Below, piece by piece: positions 7,009 through 15,999 of a stretch of DNA of 50,356 bases. This DNA comes from Pseudomonas sp. K2I15. Its GTDB lineage: Bacteria > Pseudomonadota > Gammaproteobacteria > Pseudomonadales > Pseudomonadaceae. The translations under genes and the position numbers were made by a program. The notes beneath the pieces were generated by a model, which saw only the letters and a program-made list of their open reading frames with translations, was not told the origin of the DNA and searched no databases. Each line of letters opens with the position of its first letter. Position 1 is the stretch's first letter. The stretch lies in contig NZ_NIXO01000047.1 of assembly GCF_002204795.1 (NCBI RefSeq), positions 1 through 50,356 on the forward strand, read 5' to 3'.

Positions 7009-10000
7009 CAAGAGGCCACTCCTTCAGTTTCAACCACCGGCTCGGCGCGCTTGGGCGGCAGCGGGGCGAAATAGCCCACCACCAGCAACAGCCCGCCCAC
7101 ACCAATAAACGATACGATCCGCGCCAGCCCGCCACGGTTGCTCAATTCGACGAAGAACAATTTGGCGACCACCACGGCAATCAGCGCCGCACCGATCAGC
7201 CACACCTCGCGACGATGACGCAGATGGCCGCCGATCATCAGGCTCAGGGCGATCAGGGTCCAGACGATCGACAGCCCGGCCTGCACCAGCATCGACGCAA
7301 GCAGCGCATCCAGATGGAACGGCACGCCGCCCCAATGGTGAGCCGTGCGCATCACCAGCGCGGTGAAGAAGGCGAACAACGAAACGCCGGCAACCGCCTG
7401 GGCGACCAGCTCGGCGCGCGGCCCGCGCTGGGGAGCCGCGCTTCGGGACCACAGGTACACACCCAGCAGCGCGAACAACAATCCCAGATCCAGCGGATTA
7501 AGCAGTGGCACATACGGCAGCGGCTCGGCGGTGCCGTCACTGAAGATATTCGCCAGCCAGAACCAGCCAAGCATCAGCACTGCCAGAGGCAACGCGGCAT
7601 ACAACCGGTACTCGCGCGGGTACGCCGACACCGGCCATGGCCAACTGCGCGGCGCGGCGGCCAGCACCAGGTACAGGCTTGGCAGAATCGCCCAGCCCAG
7701 CCAGCGCCAGGCGTTGTATTCCTCGGACAGCAACAACAGGCCGTAGCGCAACTCCAGCGCCAGCACGCCGATCAGCAGCCAGCAGCCGAGCACATGCGCA
7801 GCGCTCAGGGCTTTTTCCGGGATGACCAAGGCCAGACGACGCAGCGACACGAAGTGCACCGCAAACACCGCCGCCCACGCCAGCCAGGCGACATTCGCCG
7901 CCGGGTGATAACGCGAGCCCCACGCGCCCAGCAACACCACGCCCGCCGCCGGCATCAACAGCGTGCACAACAGGCCCAGCGACGCCCATTGCAGCCGCAG
8001 GGCCAGCACCGCCCAGATCGCCACACTCACTGCCGCCATTGCCAGCAACCAGGTGCCTTGCAGCATCGATGGCGCAAAACGCAGCACTTCGCTGACCAAC
8101 GCCAGCGTCCACCAGGCCGCCCCCCACACCAACAGCACGTCGGACAACCGCTGCAAACTCAGCACCTCGAACACCGGCGCATGGGGCCGACGCTGCAAGC
8201 GCCAGGCACCGATCAGCGCTGCCAGCCCGAGCACCATTGGCGTCCAGAAACCGCTATGGCCCAAAGGCCGCAAGCCCTCGCTGGTCAGCGGCCCGAGCAG
8301 GTCCGGCACCGCGATCAGGAAGGAAGCGCCGCCGATGACTTGCAGCAGCAACCCGAAGACAAAGCTCACGCGCTGTTGCAGGTAGAGGCTCAGCCAGATG
8401 ATCAACAAGCCGCTGGCCGCCCACACGCCGCTGGCGGTCTCCCACGGCAATACAAACAGCACCGCCAGGTTGATCAGCACCAGCCCGGCCAGCAGCACCA
8501 ACGAGAGGCCACGCAACAACCGCACATCGCTGCGCACCATGCTGTCCCGCGCCGCCAGCAGCATGCCGCCGATCAACGCCAGGCCAATCAGCGAGGCGGT
8601 GAGCAAGCCGCTCCAGCCCGCACTGAACACCGCACCCGAATCGGCGCCCGCCTGCAACCGCAGCAAGAACAGCGCCCCGCCCAGCAGTTGCACGGCAAAC
8701 GCGGTGAAGAGGAACGTGCGCGAGCCGATGCGCAGGCCGACCAGCAAGGTCGCAAGGCCGGCAATCGCCCAACTGATGGCCGTGCCTTGGGTCAACAACA
8801 GCAGCGGAGCCAGCAGGTACAAGAAGCCCAGGCCGACACTGGCCAATACCGGCAAGCCACGACGTTCCCAATCCGCCGACTGCTCAGCCGGGGCCTTGCG
8901 CAGTTGATGGAAACTGAACAGCAATGCAGCGCCCAGCAGCAGCGCACCCAACGGTGCGCCATCCAACAGGCTGGTCTCTCCAATCCGCAATTCGCTGAGG
9001 AACGCCAGCGCCGAGCCGACTTGCAACAGCAAGCCGAACGCCCGCGCCAAAGGCCGCTGCTGGCGCAGGCCTAGCCAGAAGATCCCGGCGCCTTCCACGG
9101 CCCAGGCCGCCGCGGTCCAGCGTGCGTCGAGGCCCAGGGGAATCGCCAGGCTGGCGAAGATCACACCCAGTGCCAGGCAGGTTTCCGCCAGCAGCAAGGC
9201 GCGACCGCCACTCAGCAAACGAGCCAGGCCCATGTAGATGATGCCCAGAGCCAGCGCACTGAACGCAGCAGCAAACTCCAGGTGCTGCACCAGCGCAAAC
9301 TGCAACCCGAAGCCCACCACCGGCGGGCCAAACAGCATGCTGCCGTCGACATAATCGCCCTTGGCCGCCGACCAGCGCAGCAACGCGCCACGGCTGTCAT
9401 CGTCCGGTGCGTCGTTCATCTCCAGCAGCTTGCGCCGGGCGAACAATAGGCCAATGCCCAGGTACATCAGGAAAAACAGAACCAGGAACAGCTCGGTGCT
9501 CCACAACAGCTCCGGCGTATAGGAGCGCATGCCCCAGGCGAAGCCGATGCCGAAGGTGCCGACGAAACCGATCAGGTTGAGCAGGCGCCAGGCCTTGAAC
9601 CAGGCGATGGCAAGAATGCCCGCGTTGAGCAGGGCGAAATAGCTGAACAGCGCCACGTGGTTGCCGGCGCCGGTAGACGTAAGAATCGGCGCGGCAAACC
9701 CGCCGAGCGCGGCGGCGCAGGCCAGGCCGAGGGCGTCCTGGGTAATCGCCAGGATCGCCGAGAACACCGTGACAGCCACCAGCAAGCCAAGGGCTGCACC
9801 GGGATCAAGCAGCGGGTGCAGGCGCATGGCGGCGAACACCGTCAGGTACAACACGGCGATGCCGGTACCTTGCAGCATCAACCCGTAATTGCTGTTGCGC
9901 AGCCGCAGCCACCAGCCCAGGCCCAGCAAGGCCAGCGCGCAGCCAGCAACGCCCGCGTAACGCAACTCGATCGGCACCACCATGCCTTCAGTGGCATAAC

Positions 10001-10544
10001 GCAGCAGGAAGGCCAGGCCGAGGAACAACAGCACCACGCCGACCCGCAGCACGGTGTTGCCACCGAACAGCCAGTTGCGTGCACCGCTGATGGCGCGCTC
10101 GATGAAGTTGGGGCCACGAGGTACCGCAGGCGCGGCAGGTTGTTCAGGGATGCTTTCGCTCGGTTCAGCCCTCCAGACGTCAGCCGGCAATGGCTGGCTG
10201 GGTTCGGCCGCTAACGTTGCGTAGGCAGGTTCCAGATCGGCGGGTAATTCCCAGACGAGTTCGGGCGCAGCCGTTGCCGGCAGTGGCTCTTCGACAAAGA
10301 TTGGTTCGAGGGTTTCAACGGGACCCGGCCTTTCCAGCAAGGCCAGACGTTGCTCGACCACCTTCAGGGCGTTGCGGGCAGATTCCAGCTGACGGCCTTG
10401 TTCATCCGTGCGCGAGGCGAGCATCGACAGGCGAATCGCCTGGCCAATGCCCAAACCGAGCAGCGCTCCAATGCCCGCATCACTGAACGACTCATCGAGT
10501 GTCCAGCCAAGCACCAGGCCAATCAGCATGAAAATCCATTGCAT
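7008..10544 (-). CDS. DUF2339 giant multi-pass membrane protein
   Basis: The 1178-residue protein starts with a short hydrophobic segment (MQWIFMLIGLVLG), then a glycine-rich helix, a short coiled-coil-like stretch (SARNALKVVEQRLALLERP) and a proline/glutamate-rich linker up to about residue 150. The remaining 1000 residues are a long series of hydrophobic helices, probably more than 25. This is the DUF2339 layout; the function is not known. The start is the ATG at 10544, with AGGGAT upstream; the longer reading adds ten residues before the natural hydrophobic start. It is coupled by a TGATG overlap to the DUF3999 gene. Confidence 0.88.
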   Translation of the reverse strand: MQWIFMLIGLVLGWTLDESFSDAGIGALLGLGIGQAIRLSMLASRTDEQGRQLESARNALKVVEQRLALLERPGPVETLEPIFVEEPLPATAAPELVWELPADLEPAYATLAAEPSQPLPADVWRAEPSESIPEQPAAPAVPRGPNFIERAISGARNWLFGGNTVLRVGVVLLFLGLAFLLRYATEGMVVPIELRYAGVAGCALALLGLGWWLRLRNSNYGLMLQGTGIAVLYLTVFAAMRLHPLLDPGAALGLLVAVTVFSAILAITQDALGLACAAALGGFAAPILTSTGAGNHVALFSYFALLNAGILAIAWFKAWRLLNLIGFVGTFGIGFAWGMRSYTPELLWSTELFLVLFFLMYLGIGLLFARRKLLEMNDAPDDDSRGALLRWSAAKGDYVDGSMLFGPPVVGFGLQFALVQHLEFAAAFSALALGIIYMGLARLLSGGRALLLAETCLALGVIFASLAIPLGLDARWTAAAWAVEGAGIFWLGLRQQRPLARAFGLLLQVGSALAFLSELRIGETSLLDGAPLGALLLGAALLFSFHQLRKAPAEQSADWERRGLPVLASVGLGFLYLLAPLLLLTQGTAISWAIAGLATLLVGLRIGSRTFLFTAFAVQLLGGALFLLRLQAGADSGAVFSAGWSGLLTASLIGLALIGGMLLAARDSMVRSDVRLLRGLSLVLLAGLVLINLAVLFVLPWETASGVWAASGLLIIWLSLYLQQRVSFVFGLLLQVIGGASFLIAVPDLLGPLTSEGLRPLGHSGFWTPMVLGLAALIGAWRLQRRPHAPVFEVLSLQRLSDVLLVWGAAWWTLALVSEVLRFAPSMLQGTWLLAMAAVSVAIWAVLALRLQWASLGLLCTLLMPAAGVVLLGAWGSRYHPAANVAWLAWAAVFAVHFVSLRRLALVIPEKALSAAHVLGCWLLIGVLALELRYGLLLLSEEYNAWRWLGWAILPSLYLVLAAAPRSWPWPVSAYPREYRLYAALPLAVLMLGWFWLANIFSDGTAEPLPYVPLLNPLDLGLLFALLGVYLWSRSAAPQRGPRAELVAQAVAGVSLFAFFTALVMRTAHHWGGVPFHLDALLASMLVQAGLSIVWTLIALSLMIGGHLRHRREVWLIGAALIAVVVAKLFFVELSNRGGLARIVSFIGVGGLLLVVGYFAPLPPKRAEPVVETEGVAS

Positions 10545-10607
10545 GGTCGATATCCCTAAGCAGCCCGAAGCGGGCAAAGGCGATGCTCAGTATATCGACA
10601 CGGACCC

Positions 10608-10715
10608 AATGTGGGAGCGGGCTTGCTCGCAAAGGCGGTGGATCAGTCACAAATTCGTCGACTGACACTGCGCTTTCGCGAGCAAGTCGAATCGTCGCAC
10701 CGCCGCTCCCACATT
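10608..10715. repeat. REPIN with a disrupted right arm
   Basis: The left arm AATGTGGGAGCGGGCTTGCT is normal. The right arm begins CTTTCGCGAGCAAG and is then interrupted by about 17 foreign bases (TCGAATCGTCGCACCGC) before it resumes with CGCTCCCACATT. It lies between the DUF2339 start and the glgP stop. Confidence 0.8.
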
Positions 10716-10729
10716 TTGTATTGCGGTGT

Positions 10730-13180
10730 CTAATCCAACGCTTTCCAGATCTCGGTCGCGTATTCGCGGATGGTCCGGTCCGACGAGAACCAACCCATGC
10801 GCGCGGTATTGAGCACCGCCGAGCGCCACCATTCCTTGGAGTCGTGCCAATGCGCCTCGACCCGCGCCTGGGCATCCCAGTAGGAATCGAAGTCAGCGCA
10901 TACCAGGAAGCGGTCGTAGTCGATCAGCGAATCCACCAGCCCAGCGTAACGGCCCGGATCATCCGGCGAGAACACCCCGCCGCGAATCGCTTGCAGCACA
11001 TCGTTCAAGCGATGGGACGCGGCAACGTCCGGCCCGGCATTGAACTCACCGGCATGTTTGCGCGCTTCCACCTGCTCGGCGCTGAGGCCGAAGATGAACA
11101 TGTGGTCGCCGCCCACCCGCTCGTGCATCTCGACGTTGGCGCCATCCATGGTGCCGATGGTCAACGCGCCGTTGAGGCCGAACTTCATGTTGCTGGTGCC
11201 AGAGGCCTCAAAGCCAGCGGTGGAGATCTGCTCCGACAGGTCGGCCGCCGGAATGATGCTTTCCGCCAGGCTGACGTTGTAGTTGGGCAGGAACACCACC
11301 TTGAGCAAACCGCGCACGGTAGGGTCGTTGTTGACGGTACGGGCGATGTCGTTGGTCAGCTTGATGATCAGCTTGGCCTGGTGATAACTGGCCGCCGCCT
11401 TGCCGGCAAAGATCTTCACCCGAGGCACCCAGTCGGTGCCCGGCTCGGCACGAATCGCCTGGTACAGCGCGACGGTGTGCAGCAGGTTCAACAACTGGCG
11501 CTTGTACTCGTGGATCCGCTTGACCTGCACATCAAACATCGCCGCCGGGTTGACCGAAATCCCCAGGCGTTCGTGAATGATGTCAGCCAGCGCGCGCTTG
11601 CTGTGCAGGCGCTGTTCGGCGAAGGCTTTGCGGAAGGCTTGCTTCTCGGCAAAGGTTTCCAGCTCTACCAGGCGGGTTTCGATGTTGTCGAGAATGTCCG
11701 GGCCCAGCGCTTCCACCAGCATCGCGGTGAGCTTGGGGTTGGCCTGGAACAGCCAGCGGCGGAAGGTAATGCCGTTGGTTTTGTTATTGATGCGGTCCGG
11801 GTAGAGCTTGTGCAGTTCGGAGAACACCGTGCTGCGCATCAGTTGGGTGTGCAGGCCCGACACGCCGTTCACGCTGTGGGAACCGAGGAATGCCAGGTTG
11901 CCCATGCGCACGCGGCGGCCGTTGTCTTCTTCGATCAGCGACACTGCGCGCAGCACGTCAAAGTCATGAATGCCCTTGGCCCGCAGCGAGTCGATATGTT
12001 GGGCGTTGATCAGGTAGATGATCTGCATGTGCCGCGGCAGCATGCGTTCCATCAAACCTACCGGCCACGTCTCCAAGGCCTCGGGCAGCAGGGTGTGGTT
12101 GGTGTACGACAGGGTTTCGACGGTCACGTCCCACGCGGCCTCCCACGGGATGTCGTGCAGGTCGACCAACTGGCGCATCAACTCGGCCACCGCAATCGAT
12201 GGGTGCGTGTCATTGAGCTGGATGGCCGCGTGTTCGCCCAGGCTCAGCACTGAGCCGTGCATGTTTTTGTGGCGGCGCAGCAAATCCTGCAGCGAGGCGG
12301 AAACGAAGAAGTATTCCTGGCGCAGGCGCAGTTCCTGCCCTGCTTCGGTGCTGTCTGCCGGGTAAAGCACTCGGGAGATGCTTTCGGCGCGGGCCACTTC
12401 GGCAACGGCGCCCAGGTGGTCACCGGCGTTGAAGCGTTCCAGGTGCAGGTCCTCTACCGCGCGGGCACGCCACAGGCGCAAGGTGTTGACGCTGGCGCCG
12501 CGCCAGCCGACTACCGGCGTGTCATAAGCTACTGCGCGTACGGTTTCATTCGGTGACCAGACCTGAATCGACTTGCCGGAGGCGTCCAACAGGGTTTCCA
12601 CACTGCCGCCAAAGCCGATCGGGTAGATCACTTCAGCGCGCTCGAACTCCCATGGGTTGCCGAAATCCAGCCAGCGTTCGGTTTGTTCCTGCTGCCAGCC
12701 ATCGACAATCGCCTGGCGGAACAGCCCGTGTTCATAACGAATGCCATAACCGTGGCCGGCAATGCCCAGCGTCGACATGCTTTCCATAAAGCACGCAGCC
12801 AGACGGCCAAGGCCACCGTTGCCCAGGGCCGCGTCGGGCTCCAGCAGGCGAATGCGCTCCATGTCCACGCCCAGCTCGCTCATGGCCTCGCGGGCCACGT
12901 CCAGCAGGCCGAGGTTGCTCAGGCTGTCGTAGAGCAGACGGCCGATCAGGAATTCCAGCGAGAGGTAATAGACCCGCTTCTGTCCCTTGCGGTAGATGTT
13001 CCGCGTGTGGTCCATCCAGTGCTCGACCATATGGTCGCGGGCGGCCAGTGCAATGGCTTCGAACCAGTCGTGGTCGAAGGCGTGATCGGGGTCCTTGCCC
13101 ACCGCATAGGTAAGTTTGGTCAAGACAGCATCGCGAAATGCGGCTACCTCTGCTTCTCGTACAAGCGGTTCCTGAGACAT
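10730..13180 (-). CDS. glgP: Glycogen phosphorylase
   Basis: The 816-residue protein is a GT35-family phosphorylase that releases glucose 1-phosphate from glycogen or maltodextrin using phosphate and pyridoxal phosphate. The cofactor site EASGTSNMKFGLNGAL is present, with Lys666 as the likely Schiff-base lysine. The early segments YYLSLEFLIGRLL and DAALGNGGLGRLAACFMES and the VQVKRIHEYKRQLLN motif are all normal. The length equals that of bacterial GlgP. No other glycogen genes are visible here, so it stands alone. A 17-bp palindrome lies 44 bases upstream of its ATG. Confidence 0.96.
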   Translation of the reverse strand: MSQEPLVREAEVAAFRDAVLTKLTYAVGKDPDHAFDHDWFEAIALAARDHMVEHWMDHTRNIYRKGQKRVYYLSLEFLIGRLLYDSLSNLGLLDVAREAMSELGVDMERIRLLEPDAALGNGGLGRLAACFMESMSTLGIAGHGYGIRYEHGLFRQAIVDGWQQEQTERWLDFGNPWEFERAEVIYPIGFGGSVETLLDASGKSIQVWSPNETVRAVAYDTPVVGWRGASVNTLRLWRARAVEDLHLERFNAGDHLGAVAEVARAESISRVLYPADSTEAGQELRLRQEYFFVSASLQDLLRRHKNMHGSVLSLGEHAAIQLNDTHPSIAVAELMRQLVDLHDIPWEAAWDVTVETLSYTNHTLLPEALETWPVGLMERMLPRHMQIIYLINAQHIDSLRAKGIHDFDVLRAVSLIEEDNGRRVRMGNLAFLGSHSVNGVSGLHTQLMRSTVFSELHKLYPDRINNKTNGITFRRWLFQANPKLTAMLVEALGPDILDNIETRLVELETFAEKQAFRKAFAEQRLHSKRALADIIHERLGISVNPAAMFDVQVKRIHEYKRQLLNLLHTVALYQAIRAEPGTDWVPRVKIFAGKAAASYHQAKLIIKLTNDIARTVNNDPTVRGLLKVVFLPNYNVSLAESIIPAADLSEQISTAGFEASGTSNMKFGLNGALTIGTMDGANVEMHERVGGDHMFIFGLSAEQVEARKHAGEFNAGPDVAASHRLNDVLQAIRGGVFSPDDPGRYAGLVDSLIDYDRFLVCADFDSYWDAQARVEAHWHDSKEWWRSAVLNTARMGWFSSDRTIREYATEIWKALD

Positions 13181-13223
13181 CGATGCGACCTCGGGCGAGA
13201 TAGAAGGAGTTGCTAGAGCCTAG

Positions 13224-13240
13224 ACGGTCTGACAGACCGT
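13224..13240. promoter_or_regulatory. 17-bp palindrome upstream of glgP, possible operator
   Basis: ACGGTCTGACAGACCGT is a perfect inverted repeat with 8-bp arms around a single base. It lies between the divergent glgP and YkgJ-type genes. No T-run follows, so it is more likely a protein-binding site than a terminator. I do not recognise the regulator. Confidence 0.4.
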
Positions 13241-13415
13241 AGACGCTCTGGTTCGGCAGTTTTTTAACTCATTCACCTTTGCGCTAATTAGATGCAGGGG
13301 CCGTGCCCGTTTGTGGCTTAACACAGCCTTCGAGCTGAAACCTGGAAGATATTGTTCAAAAAAACACCAATTCCGGTATGATCCCGCGCCGGATAACACC
13401 CCTCTTGGAAACCTG

Positions 13416-13850
13416 ATGAAGCCTCAACTGATCGCCGCCGCGGAACTCGACCGTCTCGAGACCTGGCAGAAATACTCAAGCCATATGTGTGGCGGCTGTG
13501 TGTCGAGCTGCTGCACCCTGCCGGTTGAGGTGAAGATCAAGGACCTGATCCGCATCGGTATCGTCGATGAGTTCGAGCGTGGCGACCCGCCGAAGAACAT
13601 CGCCAAGCGCTTGCAGAAAGAAGGCATCGTGGAGCGCTTCAACTCCAAATCCGAGATTTTTACCCTGCAGCGCATGAGCAACAACGATTGCCTGTACCTG
13701 GATCGTAAGAGCCGCTTCTGCACTATTTATGACAAGCGCCCGGATACTTGCCGCAATCACCCGAAAATCGGGCCACGGCCTGGGTATTGCGCGTACAAGC
13801 CGAAGGAAGTGGTGCGCGAGACTAAATTGCGCACGCTCGATAAGTTCTGA
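13416..13850 (+). CDS. YkgJ family cysteine-cluster protein
   Basis: The 144-residue protein contains the cluster CGGCVSSCC (about residue 24) and later cysteines in NDCLYLDRKSRFCTIYDKRPDTCR. This CxxCxxxCC plus C...C...C layout defines the YkgJ/UPF0153 family, thought to bind zinc or an iron-sulphur centre. No specific reaction is established. I chose the ATG at 13416 (MKPQLIAAAELDRLE) because the family starts here; the open frame extends upstream without similarity. The ribosome site is weak (TTGGAAACC). The protein is probably cytosolic because there is no signal peptide. Confidence 0.85.
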   Translation: MKPQLIAAAELDRLETWQKYSSHMCGGCVSSCCTLPVEVKIKDLIRIGIVDEFERGDPPKNIAKRLQKEGIVERFNSKSEIFTLQRMSNNDCLYLDRKSRFCTIYDKRPDTCRNHPKIGPRPGYCAYKPKEVVRETKLRTLDKF

Positions 13851-13879
13851 TCCAAATTCTTTATTGCCTGAACTACCGC

Positions 13880-13947
13880 CTTCGCGAGCAAGCCCGCTCC
13901 CACATTTGAAATGCATTCCAAATGTGGGAGCGGGCTTGCTCGCGAAG
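13880..13947. repeat. Pair of REP arms in tail-to-tail order
   Basis: CTTCGCGAGCAAGCCCGCTC followed by CCACATTTG comes first, then CAAATGTGGGAGCGGGC and TTGCTCGCGAAG. The arms are inverted relative to a normal REPIN, so the GTGGGAG ends meet in the middle around GAAATGCATTC. It lies between the YkgJ-type gene and typA, which converge. Confidence 0.82.
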
Positions 13948-13984
13948 GGGCCCGGATAGTCACCGCACAAACCCCAGACAAACA

Positions 13985-14022
13985 AAAACGCCCCCGACCG
14001 TAAGGTCGGGGGCGTTTTTTTT
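13985..14022. terminator. Bidirectional terminator between YkgJ gene and typA
   Basis: AAAAACGCCCCCGACC and GGTCGGGGGCGTTTTTTTT form a 13-bp G+C-rich stem with a GTAA loop. It has A-runs on one side and T-runs on the other, so it can stop transcription from both directions. It directly follows the typA stop. Confidence 0.92.
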
Positions 14023-14039
14023 ACAGCTAACTAAGAGAC

Positions 14040-15860
14040 TTAGTTACCGGATTTTTTCGCAGCGCGGGTACGCTCGCTTTCGCCCAGGATCTTCTTGCGA
14101 AGACGGATGGACTTAGGAGTGACTTCGCACAATTCGTCTTCTTGAACGAATTCCAGAGCCTGCTCCAGGGTGAAGCGGATAGGCGGAACCAGAGCGATGG
14201 TTTCGTCTTTACCCGAAGCACGCATGTTGTCGAGCTTCTTGCCTTTGGTTGGGTTGACGCCCAGGTCGTTGTCGCGGCTGTTGATGCCGACGATTTGACC
14301 TTCGTACACGTCTTCACCGTGACCCAGGAACAGTTTGCCGCGAGCTTGCAGGGTTTCCAGCGAGTAAGTCAGAGCCTTACCGGTAGCAACCGAAACCAGC
14401 ACGCCGTTCTGACGGCCGGACATGTCGCCGGACTTCATCACGTCGTAACGGTCGAAGATCGAGGTCAGGATGCCTGCACCGGAGGTCAGGGTCAGGAACT
14501 CGTTACGGAAACCGATCAAGCCACGAGCCGGGATGTTGTACTCAAGGCGCACACGGCCCTTGCCATCCGGAACCATGTTGGTCAGGTCGCCTTTACGGAT
14601 ACCGATCTGTTCCATGATCGAACCTTGCGATTCTTCCGGCAGGTCGATGGTCACGTTTTCGTACGGTTCGTGCTTGACGCCGTCAACCATGCGGATGATC
14701 ACTTCCGGACGACCAACACCCATTTCGAAGCCTTCGCGACGCATGGTTTCGATCAGTACCGAGAGGTGCAGCTCACCACGGCCAGAGACTTTGAACTTGT
14801 CGGCGGTGTCGCCTTCTTCAACGCGCAGGGCAACGTTGTAGAGCAGTTCTTTGTCCAGACGCTCTTTGATGTTACGGCTGGTGACGAACTTGCCTTCACG
14901 GCCGCAGAACGGCGAGTCGTTAACCTGGAAGGTCATCGAAACGGTGGGTTCGTCAACGGTCAGCGGCTTCATCGCTTCAACGTTCTGTGGGTCGCACAGG
15001 GTGTCGGAGATGAACAGCTGGTCGAAGCCGCTGATGCAGACGATGTCGCCGGCAGCTGCTTCTTCAACGTCTACACGGTGCAGACCGTGGTGACCCATCA
15101 GCTTCAGGATACGGCCGTTACGGCGCTTGCCATCAGCATCGATAGCCACAACCGGAGTATTCGGCTTGACGCGACCACGAGCGATACGGCCAACGCCGAT
15201 GATGCCCAGGAAGCTGTTGTAGTCCAGTGCGGAGATTTGCATCTGGAACGGACCATCGCGGTCGACTTTCGGCGCAGGTACGTTGTCGACGATCGACTGG
15301 TACAGCGGGGTCATGTCTTCAGCCATGTCGGTGTGTTCCAGACCGGCAATGCCGTTCAGGGCCGAGGCGTAGACGACTTTGAAGTCCAGCTGTTCTTCGG
15401 TAGCACCCAGGTTGTCGAACAGGTCGAAGATCTGGTCCAGAACCCAGTCCGGGCGTGCGCCTGGACGGTCAACCTTGTTGATCACCACGATTGGACGCAG
15501 GCCGGCTTCGAAAGCCTTCTTGGTCACGAAACGGGTTTGCGGCATAGGGCCGTCTTGAGCGTCAACCAGCAGCAGAACGGAGTCAACCATCGACATTACG
15601 CGTTCAACTTCGCCGCCGAAGTCGGCGTGGCCCGGGGTGTCCACGATGTTGATGTGGTAGCCGTTCCAGTTGATGGCGGTGTTTTTCGCCAGAATGGTAA
15701 TACCGCGCTCTTTCTCCTGGTCGTTGGAGTCCATCACGCGCTCGTCGTTGAGCTCGTTGCGCTCCAGGGTGCCGGATTGACGCAAGAGTTTGTCTACCAG
15801 GGTGGTCTTACCATGGTCAACGTGAGCAATGATGGCGATGTTGCGTAGATTTTCGATCAC
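14040..15860 (-). CDS. typA: Ribosome-associated translational GTPase TypA/BipA
   Basis: The 606-residue protein is a translation-factor GTPase related to EF-G. It binds 70S ribosomes and supports ribosome assembly at low temperature and stress adaptation. The G1 motif AHVDHGKTTL is near residue 15, RGITI marks switch I, DTPGHADF is G3 and NKVDRPGARP is G4. The C-terminal half carries the BipA-specific domain, ending in a lysine/arginine-rich tail. The length is normal. Upstream to thiI there are 139 bases without another gene. Confidence 0.97.
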   Translation of the reverse strand: MIENLRNIAIIAHVDHGKTTLVDKLLRQSGTLERNELNDERVMDSNDQEKERGITILAKNTAINWNGYHINIVDTPGHADFGGEVERVMSMVDSVLLLVDAQDGPMPQTRFVTKKAFEAGLRPIVVINKVDRPGARPDWVLDQIFDLFDNLGATEEQLDFKVVYASALNGIAGLEHTDMAEDMTPLYQSIVDNVPAPKVDRDGPFQMQISALDYNSFLGIIGVGRIARGRVKPNTPVVAIDADGKRRNGRILKLMGHHGLHRVDVEEAAAGDIVCISGFDQLFISDTLCDPQNVEAMKPLTVDEPTVSMTFQVNDSPFCGREGKFVTSRNIKERLDKELLYNVALRVEEGDTADKFKVSGRGELHLSVLIETMRREGFEMGVGRPEVIIRMVDGVKHEPYENVTIDLPEESQGSIMEQIGIRKGDLTNMVPDGKGRVRLEYNIPARGLIGFRNEFLTLTSGAGILTSIFDRYDVMKSGDMSGRQNGVLVSVATGKALTYSLETLQARGKLFLGHGEDVYEGQIVGINSRDNDLGVNPTKGKKLDNMRASGKDETIALVPPIRFTLEQALEFVQEDELCEVTPKSIRLRKKILGESERTRAAKKSGN

Positions 15861-15999
15861 TTGTGTATCTCGATCAGAGGATTCGGTGTGCTGACAGGTC
15901 GTGGCAGCGATTAACAGTAGAGTCAGGCCTTGCCGTTACAGCTTGACGGCAGAGTCGGGGGGCCGGTGACGCAGGCCACAGGCAAACAGCCCCGGGCTC

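Noticed and set aside
6942..9074. Long plus-strand open frame opposite the DUF2339 gene
   Set aside because: Its translation is almost only Gln, Arg, His, Pro and Ala, which is the usual product of reading a G+C-rich gene backwards. It has no domain and lies wholly over a well-supported gene.
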